Shown here: positions 34,961-45,302 of the stretch, piece after piece | Layout: every line of letters starts with the position of its first letter | Position numbering within the stretch: the first letter of the stretch is position 1 | Source of the DNA: Bacteroidaceae bacterium | GTDB taxonomy: Bacteria > Bacteroidota > Bacteroidia > Bacteroidales > Bacteroidaceae | DNA: 57,200 bases | Reading direction: 5' to 3' | Assembly (NCBI GenBank): GCA_017428785.1 | Contig: JAFRQD010000002.1 | Location: 1 to 57,200, forward strand | Notes under the pieces: model-generated | What the model saw: the letters and a program-made list of their open reading frames with translations, nothing else | Told to the model about the DNA's origin: nothing | The model's database searches: none | Translations under genes and position numbers: made by a program

Positions 34961-35065
34961 TTTCAGACCCACCAAGGGACGTTGAAAAACGCCCCTTTTT
35001 TTGTTATTTTTTGCAAATAGCGAAACTTTTATTTGCATATTGCAGCACATATTATAAATAATGTT

Positions 35066-35073
35066 TATCTTTG
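35066..35073 (+). promoter_or_regulatory. -7 box for the GLUG-repeat surface protein
   Basis: TATCTTTG, 69 bases before the ATG, with TTG at 35040-35042 as a possible -33 element. Confidence 0.7.
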
Positions 35074-35141
35074 CAACGATTATACACTTATTTGGCAGAT
35101 AAAACCTCTTATTATATAAACAATTTAATTTATTAACAACA

Positions 35142-38100
35142 ATGAAAAAGTTATTTACTTTGGTATTTGCTTTGATGGCTATGCTCAGCGTCAATGCAGA
35201 TGAACTTTACCTCGTAGGTGACGGCACTCCCATCGGCTGGGAAGGCGATGGCAACATGCGCCAAACGATGAGGATGACAGAGACTGAGACCAACGTCTAT
35301 GTATGGACAGGTCTGCTGAAGAACGGTGGCGAAGGCTTCAAGATCTGTAACTCCTTCGGCGGTTGGGACGGTTATCATCCCTCGAGCGAGAACTTTGCAA
35401 TCGGTGAAAGTGGCACGGACAACTACACCACCAGCGGCAACGACTGCAAGTGGAACCCAACAAACACAGATTGGCAGTGGTACACCATTACACTCGACCG
35501 GAACGCAGGCACACTCTCTTGGGCTACAACAACTCCCACTCTGCTCGAGGCAGTGGACGGCGTTTACTACATCGGCACAGCAGAAGAGCTGAACACATTG
35601 GCTTTGATGTATCGCAACAATGTCGACAACAAAAGCTATAATGTAAAGCTGACTGCCGACATTGACTACACTGCCTACAAGAACGGCAGCATGTCAGCCA
35701 TCGGTGTTACCGAGAAATTCCCCTTCCGCGGAGAGTTCGACGGTCAGAACCACACCATCACTGTTGACCTTGAGTCCTACAGCACACGATTCAGCTTCTT
35801 CGGAACAATCGTAGGTAAGGTTCATAACCTGAAGCTGGCCGGCAAGATTACTGCCACCAACAAGAACCAGATAGGCGGTATCTGCGGTCTTCTGAAGGGA
35901 AATGACAATCAGATCTACAACTGCATCAGTGCTGTTGAGATTGTTGACAATCAGGGCGGCGACGGCACCATCGGTGGCATCGCAGCCGTAACATACGATG
36001 CATCCACTATCAAAAACTGTGCATTCTATGGCAAGATCAATGCTCCTAGCCGCGACGGCAACGGCGGCATAGTGGGTTGGGCAAACAGCGGCGCAAGCAC
36101 AACCATCGAGAACTGCCTCATAGTTGCTGACATCAACTGGAACGGCGGTGGCGAATTCGGTCGCAACAATCCCTCCGTCATCAACAGCTATAAGACCACA
36201 GCCAGCGACGAAACACTCGGCAATGGTGAAATGACTTACAAACTGAACAGCTATGTATCTGGCAGCGAAAACTGGTTCCAGACTCTCGGCACAGACGCAA
36301 TGCCCTCTCCCCTCTCTTCCAGCGAGAAGATCTATGCAAACGGTCAGTTCTACTGCGACGGTGTTACTCCTAAGGAAGGCACAGAATCAGTATTGAGCAA
36401 CGAAAATGCTTCTATCGTTGATAATCATGAATTTGGCGAAGACGGCATCTGCACCGTCTGCCATGCTGCAGGTCAGGAAGCAGAAGAGGTTGACGGCGTA
36501 TTCCAACTCAACAAAGCAGGCAACCTGCTGTGGTGGGCACAGTATGTCAATGCAGGCAATCCCGCATCCGACGCTGTTCTTAACGCTGATGTAGACCTGT
36601 CTGCTGCCAAATATACTCCTGCTGGCACATCAGCCAACAAGTATGTCGGCACATTCGACGGCCAGGGACATTCAGTTAAGCTGAACATTGAAAGCAGCCT
36701 GAACTATCAAGGCCTCTTCGGTATTGCAACAGACGGTGCAACCATTCAGAACGTTATTGTCAAAGGTTCTGTCAAGGGTAACAGCTATGTTGGCGGTATC
36801 GTTGGTGGCTCTAATGGTGGCGAGGATGGTAAGAAACTCAATATCATCAACTGCGGCAACGAGGCTACGATTTCTGCAGCCGAAGCTAATGGCGCCGGCA
36901 TCATCGGTGTAAACATGAGCGGTTCCGCTCACTTCAACATCCTCAACTGCTACAACGTAGGTAAGGTCTACTCTGGCAGAGAGTCAGGTGCCATCACTGG
37001 TTGGACTGGTGGTGACAAGACTACTATCGAGAACACCTACAACATCGGCACAGTCGTTAACGGCGACGGCGACGGCTTCATCCGTGGCGGCGGCAACCTC
37101 ATTAACACATACAACCTGTCTGCAAACGATGCACAGGTTGCAAGCGGTGAACTGTGCTTCAAGCTGGGCGAAGCATTCGGCCAGACTCTTGGCACCGATG
37201 CTTATCCCAACTTCACAGGCCTGAAGGTTTACTCTTGGGGTATCGCTTATAGCAATGTTCCATTCGGCGACCTCAATGTTGAGACGGCAAACGGCGATGC
37301 AGAGTGCATCCTGCCCTCTATGAAGTGGGGCGGCTCTTATCAGGCTTACACTTACGTCGCTCAGGCCGACTTCGACTTCGGCGACTGGAACACTGGCAAT
37401 CCCAACTACAACGTTATCATCGGCGTTCCCGCAGAGAACAACGGCAAGGCTTGGTTTGCTCCCGGCTACTCTGTTGAAGGCTGGAACTATGGTCAGGATC
37501 TGCCCCAATTCGGTGACGGACGTCCTGCTGATGTTTATGCAGTACGCTATTTCACCGTTGATGGCGAGATTCCTTCTGACCTCTTCATGCCCGCAGCTCA
37601 CGACGACGCTCCTTGCGAGTACTACATCAATGGCGAACTGATTTGGGCTGAGACCGACGGTTGGTATGAAGACGAGGTTGTTCGTCTCACCGACGCACAG
37701 AAGGCTCTCATCAAGACAGACGGCACTGTCAATGTATTCGCATTCCACGTTCACCAGAACTGGGGTGGCCGTTATGCCGACGGTGGTCTCTATACCGCTG
37801 GCGATATGGTTAACAGATATTTCAATAATGACGAGAAGAAGGCTCTGGATGCCACAATCGTTTTGGCAGAAGAGGAAGGCATCAATGCAGAAGTTATTAA
37901 CCTTGGAAAGAATGCCAACTCTCATGCAGCAGCAGTCACCGCACTTGCCCAGCTTCGCAAGGCTCGCCGCCTCGCATTCGACGCACGCACAGAGAACTTC
38001 ACAGGTTCTGCTCCTGCTGACGGCATGATTGCTTACATCCTGAATGTAGGTGCCAAGATGTTCCTGGCCGGTGGTAACGACTGGGGTACTCACGCTTCTC

Positions 38101-39626
38101 TGAACCACATGGGTGCTAAGTGCGTTCTGCACGCTAACTCCTCCGGTGAAAACCGCTACACCATCCAGACCAACCTGCCTAACGGCGTTCGTGGCAAAGA
38201 TGATGCCCTTGGTCACAATGGTTATGTTGATGCCACAAATTGGAATACAACCGGTGCAAACTGGGCTTGGGAAATCAAAGCTGCAGAAGACGGCACATAC
38301 CACATCATCAACGCTGAAAACAACTTGTATTTGGGCATGACCGACGACGAGCGTCTGCAAGTCGATACCGACAAGACCGGTGCTGACAATGAATTCAACA
38401 AGTGGATCTTTGTTACTCCCGAAGAGTTCATTGCTCTTGCAGAGAATGCTACTCCTGAGGCTCCCGTTGACCTCGGTCACCTCGTTCATCAGGCAACCTT
38501 CGCAGAAAACGACTTCGAAGGCGACAACAAGGCTGCAACCAATGGTAATATGAACGACTCCAAGTGGCAACACAATGCCGGTGGTATCTGGGAATGGAAC
38601 TCTGGTAATAAGGATAACCGTGCCGACCACTCGTTCGAGATGTGGAACACCAATGGCTATGTATACCTCGAACAGGTAGTAGAAGGCCTGCCCGCCGGTA
38701 AGTACACTGTTAAGATGAATGGTTTCTATCGCGACGGTCGTTTCGAAAGTGCTGATGAGGGCAATGTCCGTCAGCTCGCCTACATGTTCGCTGGCAGTGA
38801 AAAGAACTGCGTACCTATGGCAAGCATCGTTGATGGTAGCGGCAACTGTCCTGGTTACGGACGTGGTGGCGCAAGCGGTATCGTGATTCCTGACGGCTGT
38901 AACGACGCAGCAAGGTTCTTCCAGGTTGGCACTTATGTCAACACCATTGATGCTATGGTCGGTCCTGACGGCAAGCTGAAGATTGGCCTCTTCCGCGGTG
39001 CTGAGGATGTCTTGGGTGAAGACTGGATTGTTACCGACAACTGGCGTCTGTACTATAAGGGTATGGATGTTGAGGCAACGATTACCGATGCAGGCTATGC
39101 TACCTTTGTTGCTCCTTGGAACATCAATGTTATCCCAGAAGGTGTAGTGGCAAATGCTGCCCGCACTAACCTGCTTAAGGAAGGCTTTGTTCATCTGCAA
39201 CCCATTACAGCAATCCCCGCTGGCGAAGCAGTCGTACTGAAGGGTGCAGAAGGCACATACACCTTCAAGGGCACCAAAGAGGCCGTTGAGCTTGGTTCTA
39301 AGAACGACCTGATTGCTGCCACAGAGGAAGTAACCGCAGACGGCACTCAGTTCGTCCTGGCCAAAGACCCGGAGGACGCTTCCCTCTCTGTTGGCTTCCT
39401 GAAGGCTACTACCGGAACCACGATTGCTGCCGGCAAGGGCTATCTGGTAATCACCGAAAGCAATGGCGTCAAGCCCTTCTATCCCTTCGAGAAAGATGGT
39501 GCAACTGGCATTGCTAACATCGAGAATACGCTCGAAAACGGTGTTATCTACAATGTAGCAGGTCAGCGCCTCGGCAAGACCCAGAAGGGCATCAACATTA
39601 TTAATGGCAAGAAGGTTCTTAAATAA
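35142..39626 (+). CDS. Large GLUG-repeat surface protein with T9SS-like tail
   Basis: A 1494-residue exported protein with signal peptide KKLFTLVFALMAMLSVNA. The first domain (about 20-130, ELYLVGDGTPIGWEGDG) resembles SusE/SusF starch-binding folds. Two blocks with GLUG-type repeats follow (about 145-395 and 460-690; GGICGLLKG, GGIVGGSNGG, NIINCGNEATIS). The middle (about 700-1000) and the galactose-binding-like region (about 1130-1310) have no recognised catalytic motif. A TDAGYATFVAPW segment near residue 1310 and the end YNVAGQRLGKTQKGINIING match other Prevotella surface proteins. It is probably an abundant surface adhesin or structural protein; its codons are strongly biased, which also leaves a long open frame on the other strand. 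Confidence 0.85.
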   Translation: MKKLFTLVFALMAMLSVNADELYLVGDGTPIGWEGDGNMRQTMRMTETETNVYVWTGLLKNGGEGFKICNSFGGWDGYHPSSENFAIGESGTDNYTTSGNDCKWNPTNTDWQWYTITLDRNAGTLSWATTTPTLLEAVDGVYYIGTAEELNTLALMYRNNVDNKSYNVKLTADIDYTAYKNGSMSAIGVTEKFPFRGEFDGQNHTITVDLESYSTRFSFFGTIVGKVHNLKLAGKITATNKNQIGGICGLLKGNDNQIYNCISAVEIVDNQGGDGTIGGIAAVTYDASTIKNCAFYGKINAPSRDGNGGIVGWANSGASTTIENCLIVADINWNGGGEFGRNNPSVINSYKTTASDETLGNGEMTYKLNSYVSGSENWFQTLGTDAMPSPLSSSEKIYANGQFYCDGVTPKEGTESVLSNENASIVDNHEFGEDGICTVCHAAGQEAEEVDGVFQLNKAGNLLWWAQYVNAGNPASDAVLNADVDLSAAKYTPAGTSANKYVGTFDGQGHSVKLNIESSLNYQGLFGIATDGATIQNVIVKGSVKGNSYVGGIVGGSNGGEDGKKLNIINCGNEATISAAEANGAGIIGVNMSGSAHFNILNCYNVGKVYSGRESGAITGWTGGDKTTIENTYNIGTVVNGDGDGFIRGGGNLINTYNLSANDAQVASGELCFKLGEAFGQTLGTDAYPNFTGLKVYSWGIAYSNVPFGDLNVETANGDAECILPSMKWGGSYQAYTYVAQADFDFGDWNTGNPNYNVIIGVPAENNGKAWFAPGYSVEGWNYGQDLPQFGDGRPADVYAVRYFTVDGEIPSDLFMPAAHDDAPCEYYINGELIWAETDGWYEDEVVRLTDAQKALIKTDGTVNVFAFHVHQNWGGRYADGGLYTAGDMVNRYFNNDEKKALDATIVLAEEEGINAEVINLGKNANSHAAAVTALAQLRKARRLAFDARTENFTGSAPADGMIAYILNVGAKMFLAGGNDWGTHASLNHMGAKCVLHANSSGENRYTIQTNLPNGVRGKDDALGHNGYVDATNWNTTGANWAWEIKAAEDGTYHIINAENNLYLGMTDDERLQVDTDKTGADNEFNKWIFVTPEEFIALAENATPEAPVDLGHLVHQATFAENDFEGDNKAATNGNMNDSKWQHNAGGIWEWNSGNKDNRADHSFEMWNTNGYVYLEQVVEGLPAGKYTVKMNGFYRDGRFESADEGNVRQLAYMFAGSEKNCVPMASIVDGSGNCPGYGRGGASGIVIPDGCNDAARFFQVGTYVNTIDAMVGPDGKLKIGLFRGAEDVLGEDWIVTDNWRLYYKGMDVEATITDAGYATFVAPWNINVIPEGVVANAARTNLLKEGFVHLQPITAIPAGEAVVLKGAEGTYTFKGTKEAVELGSKNDLIAATEEVTADGTQFVLAKDPEDASLSVGFLKATTGTTIAAGKGYLVITESNGVKPFYPFEKDGATGIANIENTLENGVIYNVAGQRLGKTQKGINIINGKKVLK

Positions 39627-39713
39627 TGGGACAATGCTTTGAAAAGAGAAGACAACGCATGGCACATCTGCGGCGGCGAAGAATAAGCCGTTGCTAGACT
39701 AACCATAAGTCCA

Positions 39714-39770
39714 AATACCCCTGACCTGCTTTGAAGATTCAAAGATGTGGTCAGGGGTATTTTCTTTTTC
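39714..39770 (+). terminator. Terminator after the GLUG-repeat gene
   Basis: AATACCCCTGACC (39714-39726) pairs perfectly with GGTCAGGGGTATT (39749-39761), followed by TTCTTTTTC. Confidence 0.9.
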
Positions 39771-39825
39771 TAATAAAGAGTGAAGTTTTTTCAAATTACT
39801 ACTTTCATCTTTCAATATATTTTCT

Positions 39826-39833
39826 TACCTTTG
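39826..39833 (+). promoter_or_regulatory. -7 box for dnaB
   Basis: TACCTTTG, 24 bases before the dnaB ATG. Confidence 0.7.
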
Positions 39834-39857
39834 CAAGGTAATTAAACGAATCAAGAT

Positions 39858-41429
39858 ATGGCAGAGACATCAAGGAAAAGGCGCTCGAGCACCACAAAGA
39901 TTGTGGAAGTGCCTCAGGTTGACCAATATGGACACAAGCAGCCACAAAGTCTGGACTTGGAGGTTGCAGTGCTCGGTGCGCTCATGGTGGAGCAGGACTC
40001 ATACGGTCTGGTAGCAGAGCTGCTCAGGCCCGAGAGCTTCTACGACCACAGGCACCAGCTTATCTATCAGGCCATCCAGACGCTCAATGCCGAGCAGAAG
40101 CCTGTCGACATCATGACTGTCATCAATCAGCTCGAGAGCACAGACAACCTCGAAGCCTCCGGAGGCGAAGTCTATCTAATGCAAATCAATGCGCAGGTTG
40201 CCAGCTCTGCCCATATCGAATATCACGCCAAGATAATCGCACAGAAGTCCTTGCAGCGCCAGCTCATCACCTTTGCAAGCCTTGTTCAGACGAAAGCCTT
40301 CGATGCCACGATAGACGTTGCCGACCTGATGCAGGAAGCCGAGAGCACGCTCTATGCCATCGCGCAGAAGAACATGAAGAAGGACTTCACGCAGATCGAC
40401 CCGGTCATCAGCCAAGTCTATGAGCTCATCCAGAAAGCACAGGCAAAGGAAGGTGGACTGAGTGGGCTGCCATCCGGCTTCCATGAACTTGACAAGATAA
40501 CAAACGGCTGGCAGAACAGCGACCTCATCATCATAGCTGCCCGTCCCTCTATGGGTAAGACTGCCTTTGCCCTTTCCATGATAAAGAACATGGCTGTCGA
40601 CAACAAGATACCGTGCGCCATGTTCACCCTTGAGATGAGCAACCAACAGCTTGTGCAACGCCTCATGGTCAATGTCAGCGAGCTGAGCGGCGAGAAACTT
40701 CGCAGTGGACAGTTGGCTCCCTACGAATGGGGGCAGCTCGACAAGCGCGTCCGCCAGCTCTTCGGTGCACCTATCTTCATCGACGAAACGCCCTCGCTCA
40801 GCGTCTTCGAACTACAGACCAAGGCACGACGGCTGGTTCGGGACTTTGGCGTCAAAGTCATTATGATTGACTACCTGCAACTGATGCGTGCCAGCGGACT
40901 GAACACCAACAACCGCCAGGAAGAAGTGAGCATGGTGAGCCGTGCGCTGAAGGGTTTGGCAAAGGAACTGAACGTGCCTGTCATTGCTCTGAGCCAGTTG
41001 AACCGTGGCGTAGAGAGCCGCGAAGGGTTCGAAGGCAAGCAGCCCGTGCTGAGCGACTTGCGCGAGTCGGGTGCCATCGAACAGGATGCCGACATCGTTT
41101 GCTTCATTCACCGTCCGGAATACTATAAACTGACGGTTGACGACAAAGGGTATGACTGGCATGGAAAAGCGATGTTCATCATCGCAAAGCACCGCAACGG
41201 TTCCGTGGGCGACATCAAGCTGGCATTCCGCAGCGAATTTGCCCGTTTCTCAGACCTCGACACATCTGTTCCTCTGCCAGGCTCGCAGGATAGCGACATG
41301 GGCGGGCGCTTTGTCTCTCCCAAGATGACGCCGGAAGAGATAGCAGAGAGTGACAAGATTGCCAGTGCTCTCGGCACCAACGACTCTTTCGGTGGACTGC
41401 AAAGCGCACCAACGGAAGACGAATTCTAA
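39858..41429 (+). CDS. dnaB: Replicative DNA helicase DnaB
   Basis: A 523-residue hexameric 5'-3' helicase of the replication fork. The N-terminal helical domain starts near LDLEVAVLGALMVEQDSYGL after a basic tail. The RecA-like domain has Walker A ARPSMGKTAFAL (from residue 228), Walker B VIMIDYLQLM and the family's SQLNRGVESR. No intein interrupts it. The C-terminal tail after about residue 470 is Ser/Asp-rich and variable. It is transcribed alone and converges on yebC. Confidence 0.96.
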   Translation: MAETSRKRRSSTTKIVEVPQVDQYGHKQPQSLDLEVAVLGALMVEQDSYGLVAELLRPESFYDHRHQLIYQAIQTLNAEQKPVDIMTVINQLESTDNLEASGGEVYLMQINAQVASSAHIEYHAKIIAQKSLQRQLITFASLVQTKAFDATIDVADLMQEAESTLYAIAQKNMKKDFTQIDPVISQVYELIQKAQAKEGGLSGLPSGFHELDKITNGWQNSDLIIIAARPSMGKTAFALSMIKNMAVDNKIPCAMFTLEMSNQQLVQRLMVNVSELSGEKLRSGQLAPYEWGQLDKRVRQLFGAPIFIDETPSLSVFELQTKARRLVRDFGVKVIMIDYLQLMRASGLNTNNRQEEVSMVSRALKGLAKELNVPVIALSQLNRGVESREGFEGKQPVLSDLRESGAIEQDADIVCFIHRPEYYKLTVDDKGYDWHGKAMFIIAKHRNGSVGDIKLAFRSEFARFSDLDTSVPLPGSQDSDMGGRFVSPKMTPEEIAESDKIASALGTNDSFGGLQSAPTEDEF

Positions 41430-41539
41430 GATACCCCGAGAAGGCATCTTCGTTTTAGCCCACGAGAATAACCTTTTCTGCTCGCGGCATCAATTAATTG
41501 CAAATTGCAATTCCACAAACGCAACTTGCATATAAACAA

Positions 41540-41573
41540 TCACAGGTTGCATCTGTCCAAATGCAACCTGTGA
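41540..41573. terminator. Hairpin between dnaB and yebC
   Basis: TCACAGGTTGCAT and ATGCAACCTGTGA are perfect 13-base complements around CTGTCCAA, between convergent genes. There is no long T-run, so its strength is uncertain. Confidence 0.65.
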
Positions 41574-41600
41574 ATCTAGAATTTAACAAAGCCGAAGTAT

Positions 41601-42341
41601 TTATTCCTCAGGCTTCATGTTAGTATATACCGTCTGGACATCATCAAACTCCTCAAGCTTCTCTACCATCTTATTGATGGTCTCGCGCTGCTCTGGAGTA
41701 ACGTCCTTCACATCGTTGGGAATGTAAGTAAACTCACCGCCGACATCCTCATAGCCGTCTGCCTCAAGTTTCTTCTGAATGGCATTGAAGCTGGTCGGCT
41801 CGCCATAGATGGTGATGGTGGTCACGTCCTTCTCCTCGTCGTACTCTTCGTCGTACTCTTCCTCCACGCCGCAGTCGATCATCTCCAGGATGAAGTCGTC
41901 CATATCCATGTCGTCCTTCTTCTTGAAGGTGAACACGCACTTGTGGTCGAAGAGGAAAGCCAGCGAACCAGTCGTTCCCATATTGCCAGAGAACTTGTTG
42001 AAGACGCTGCGCACGTCGGCAACGGTACGGGTTGTGTTGTCGGTAAGCGTGTCCACAAAGACAGCGACACCGTGAGGGCCGTATCCTTCGTAAGTCACAC
42101 TCTTGTAATCACTCTGGTCCTTACCCATCGCGTTCTTGATGGCACGCTCGATGTTGTCCTTCGGCATGTTCTCGCGCTTGCAGACAGCGATGACGCTACG
42201 CAGTGCAGGATTGTTCTCTGGTTCAGGACCGCCAGCCTTCACAGCAATGGCAATCTGCTTGCCCAGACGCGTGAAAGTCTTAGCCATGTGGCCCCATCTC
42301 TTCAGTTTAGTCGCTTTGCGATATTCAAATGCTCTTCCCAT
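41601..42341 (-). CDS. yebC: YebC/PmpR-family protein
   Basis: A 246-residue YebC/TACO1-type protein (MGRAFEYRKATKLKRWGHMA, KDNIERAIKNAMGK, YEGYGPHGVAVFV, GSLAFLF). Family members act as DNA-binding regulators or as translation factors that relieve ribosome stalling at proline runs. An acidic stretch EEEYDEEYDEEKDV interrupts the third domain near residue 170. The start lies 67 bases after the pheT stop on the same strand, so pheT-yebC probably form an operon. Confidence 0.95.
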   Translation of the reverse strand: MGRAFEYRKATKLKRWGHMAKTFTRLGKQIAIAVKAGGPEPENNPALRSVIAVCKRENMPKDNIERAIKNAMGKDQSDYKSVTYEGYGPHGVAVFVDTLTDNTTRTVADVRSVFNKFSGNMGTTGSLAFLFDHKCVFTFKKKDDMDMDDFILEMIDCGVEEEYDEEYDEEKDVTTITIYGEPTSFNAIQKKLEADGYEDVGGEFTYIPNDVKDVTPEQRETINKMVEKLEEFDDVQTVYTNMKPEE

Positions 42342-42355
42342 TGGTTTAATTATTT

Positions 42356-42402
42356 TATCGTTATTTCTTTATTTCGTTATGACGTTATTTCGTTATGACG
42401 AG
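42356..42402. repeat. Short tandem repeat between pheT and yebC
   Basis: TTATTTCGTTATGACG is repeated directly (about 42372-42387 and 42387-42402) after a related TTATCGTTATTTCTTTATT. It belongs to the same low-complexity class as the repeats near metA and gyrA. Confidence 0.65.
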
Positions 42403-42408
42403 AACAGA

Positions 42409-44916
42409 TTAGCGCAGTTCTGCGCCAAGTTCTTTGGTCAAGTTATTGATGAGTTTCTGCATGACGGCGTCGATGGCTTTGTCGTTGAGTGTCTTTGTCT
42501 CGTCTTGCAGGATGAAGTTCACAGCATACGACTTCTTGCCTTCGGGCAGATTCTTCCCTTCATAGACATCGAAGAGTTTGACTGCCTTGAGCAGCTTCTT
42601 CTCTGTTTGATAGGCGATACGCTCCACTTCGCCGAAAGGCACGTTGCTGTCGAGCAGCAGAGCAAGGTCGCGGCTGACTGCAGGGAACTTGCTTATCTCT
42701 GTGTAGGTGACGTTCTGATTCTTGATGATGCGAAGGATTTGGTTCCAGCGGATGTCGGCGAAATAGACAGGTGAATCAATGTCGAAAGCCTTCGTTAGCT
42801 TGTTCGAAACGATACCCATCTCTGCAAGCACTTTGCCGCCTCTGTTCTCAACGCAGATGCTTGCACTATAGATGTCGCTCTTGCCTTCGCCAAACACAAG
42901 CATTCCAAAGGGAACTCCCAATCGGGTGAAGATGTTCATGACATAAGCCTTGAGCTGAGCGAACGAGCTGTCCTCGTCGGGATGAGCCCAACTGCCACGC
43001 ACGCGCTTGCCTGTCAGCCAAAGTCCGAGATGATAGTCCTCACTGTACGCATCGAGCACATGCTTGATGACTTCAGGGTCGCGACTGCTGCTTACGCCGG
43101 GAATGATGTCCGGACATTTCTTCTCTGCCTGGAAACGATAGCAGTTGCCATACTCGAAGAAGCGCAGGTCCGTGTTGCGATAGCTGATGTTGCGTGCGAT
43201 GCTCTCCAGTCCTCCGAAGAGAAGTGTCTGGCGAAGCACATTGAGGTCTTGGCTGAGCGGATTGAGAAGCTTCACAGATTCCTCACTCTTGTAAGACTTC
43301 AAGCCGTCATAATATGCGCCACGCTGGAGGCTGTTATTGAGAATCTCACGGAAACCGCCGCCAACCAACTGCTCGGCTATGATGTTCTGCAACTTGTGAC
43401 TCGTGTCGTGAATCGTCTTTGTGGTCAGGCTGTTCTTGAGCGTCGTCGGTATCTCTACATTATTATATCCATAGATGCGAAGGATGTCCTCCACAACATC
43501 GCAAGGACGCTGCACATCCACTCTGTATGCGGGAACCGTGAGTTCGAGGCCTTCTTCGCTTTCCTTATCAATCTTCATCTCGAGGCTCGTCACGATGCTC
43601 TTGATGGTTTCCTGAGGAATGTGCTTGCCGATGAGGGTATCTACGTAGTCGTATTTCAAAGAAACCATGAAGTCAGGCAGAACTTTTGGGTGCACATCCA
43701 CGATCTGCATGCTGACCTTTGCACCTGCCAGTTCCTTTGCAAGTATGGCTGCCTGCTTGATAGCATACACTTGGCCGTTGGGGTCGATGCCGCGTTCGAA
43801 GCGGAAGCTTGCATCTGTGCTGAGTCCATGACGGCGTGCACTCTTGCGAATGCTGGTCGGATTGAAGTAAGCGCTTTCGAGGAGGACATTGACAGTCGTG
43901 TCGTACGTACCACTACCCTTTCCGCCAAAGACGCCGGCAATGCACATCGGCTCCTTTACGTTGCAGATGGCGAGGTCTTGGTTCGAGAGCTTATGCTCCA
44001 CACCATCGAGCGTCACGAAGGGAGTTCCTTCGGGCAGAGTCTTTACAATCACTTGCTTGCCCTCAATCATATCTGCGTCGAAGCAATGCAGAGGCTGTCC
44101 GTAAGCCATCATGATGAAGTTCGTGATGTCCACGATATTGTTGATGGGGCGCAGACCAATCGTGCGAAGCTTGTTCTGAAGCCACTCGGGACTCTCCTTC
44201 ACCTCGCAACCCGTCAAAGTAACGCCAACGTAGCGAGGACAAAGATTCGGGTCGTCGATGGTTATGCTGATAGGCAACGACTCATCGTCCACCTTGAACT
44301 TCTCGCAATCGGGACGATGCAGGCTGGTCTTGTAACCGTTCTGAACGAGCCAGGCATAAAGGTCGCGAGCCACACCATAATGGCTGCAAGCGTCTGCTCT
44401 GTTGGGTGTAATATCCACTTCTATCAGCCAATCGCTCTCAACATGATAGTATTCGGCCGCAGGTGTGCCTACTTTTGCATCGTGGGGAAGCACAATGATG
44501 CCGCTGTGGTCATTGCCGATGCCAATCTCATCCTCTGCACAAAGCATGCCGAAACTCTCCACACCACGCAGTTTGCTGCGCTTGATGGTGAAGCACTCGT
44601 CGCCGTCATAAAGCTTGGTTCCAACGACGGCAGCAATAACTTTCTGTCCGGCAGCGACATTAGGAGCGCCACAGACAATCTGCAAAGGCTCGTCCTGACC
44701 CACATTGACTGTGCAAACATGCATGTGGTCGCTGTCTGGATGGGGCTCGCAAGTCAGCACTTCAGCCACATAGAGACCTTCCATACCACCTTTGATGGTC
44801 TGCACTTCTTCCACACTATCCACCTCGAGACCGGCGCTTGTAAGTGCATCGGCCGCTTCCTGAGCACTTAGCGTCGTATCGACATATTCCTTAAGCCATT
44901 TGTATGATATGTTCAT
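42409..44916 (-). CDS. pheT: Phenylalanyl-tRNA synthetase beta subunit
   Basis: An 835-residue class II synthetase beta chain that pairs with PheS to charge tRNA-Phe. In order: the N-terminal start NISYKWLKEYVDT, an EMAP-II-like tRNA-binding domain (about 40-155, LYVAEVLTCEPHPDSDHMHV), the B3/B4 editing region, B5 (about 410-480), the catalytic-like core, and a C-terminal ferredoxin-fold anticodon-binding domain (about 740-835, KFPAVSRDLALLLD). Length is normal. pheS is not adjacent, as is common in Bacteroidetes. The promoter is at 44972-44979; yebC follows downstream. Confidence 0.96.
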   Translation of the reverse strand: MNISYKWLKEYVDTTLSAQEAADALTSAGLEVDSVEEVQTIKGGMEGLYVAEVLTCEPHPDSDHMHVCTVNVGQDEPLQIVCGAPNVAAGQKVIAAVVGTKLYDGDECFTIKRSKLRGVESFGMLCAEDEIGIGNDHSGIIVLPHDAKVGTPAAEYYHVESDWLIEVDITPNRADACSHYGVARDLYAWLVQNGYKTSLHRPDCEKFKVDDESLPISITIDDPNLCPRYVGVTLTGCEVKESPEWLQNKLRTIGLRPINNIVDITNFIMMAYGQPLHCFDADMIEGKQVIVKTLPEGTPFVTLDGVEHKLSNQDLAICNVKEPMCIAGVFGGKGSGTYDTTVNVLLESAYFNPTSIRKSARRHGLSTDASFRFERGIDPNGQVYAIKQAAILAKELAGAKVSMQIVDVHPKVLPDFMVSLKYDYVDTLIGKHIPQETIKSIVTSLEMKIDKESEEGLELTVPAYRVDVQRPCDVVEDILRIYGYNNVEIPTTLKNSLTTKTIHDTSHKLQNIIAEQLVGGGFREILNNSLQRGAYYDGLKSYKSEESVKLLNPLSQDLNVLRQTLLFGGLESIARNISYRNTDLRFFEYGNCYRFQAEKKCPDIIPGVSSSRDPEVIKHVLDAYSEDYHLGLWLTGKRVRGSWAHPDEDSSFAQLKAYVMNIFTRLGVPFGMLVFGEGKSDIYSASICVENRGGKVLAEMGIVSNKLTKAFDIDSPVYFADIRWNQILRIIKNQNVTYTEISKFPAVSRDLALLLDSNVPFGEVERIAYQTEKKLLKAVKLFDVYEGKNLPEGKKSYAVNFILQDETKTLNDKAIDAVMQKLINNLTKELGAELR

Positions 44917-44971
44917 CTTCTTTTAATTAAGAATTAAGAGTGAAGAATTAAAAATTACTTCAAATCGCGTG

Positions 44972-44979
44972 CAAAATTA
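44972..44979 (-). promoter_or_regulatory. -7 box for pheT
   Basis: On the minus strand TAATTTTG followed by CACGCG lies 56 bases before the pheT start. Confidence 0.6.
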
Positions 44980-45302
44980 CGAAAATCCTCGCACATAGCA
45001 AAGTAAAGCGCTACATTTTTTTTATCTCTTGCATGAGTGACAGGATAATCCTTGTGTAAGATAGTGTGTTGAATCCGCCGGTTTTGCAGATTTTCATTGT
45101 ACGGAGCATCTACATTTAGGATGATTGGAGCATCCTTAGAAGGCACAATACTTGCCATTTCATATAACCACACAAGGATGACAAAAAACAATTCGACAAC
45201 AAAGATGATGATGATATTGGTTGCGAGCCACGGAAGTAAAGCATATCATTGCCGGAAAAATCTTTACATATTCCAAACAATAAATGTGTGCTTACAAAAC
45301 TT
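44980..45302. other. Gap without a supported gene
   Basis: Short frames exist on both strands (up to 78 codons on minus, running into the pheT promoter), but none shows a ribosome binding site, a recognisable domain or a terminator. I see no tRNA or other RNA gene. Confidence 0.5.

Noticed and set aside
36984-39665. 893-codon open frame on the minus strand opposite the GLUG-repeat gene
   Set aside because: The plus-strand protein has a signal peptide, repeats and a T9SS-like tail. The antisense frame stays open because of the strong codon bias of the plus-strand gene and has no recognisable domain.
44955-45191. 78-codon minus-strand frame upstream of pheT
   Set aside because: It runs through the pheT promoter, has no ribosome binding site and no recognisable domain.
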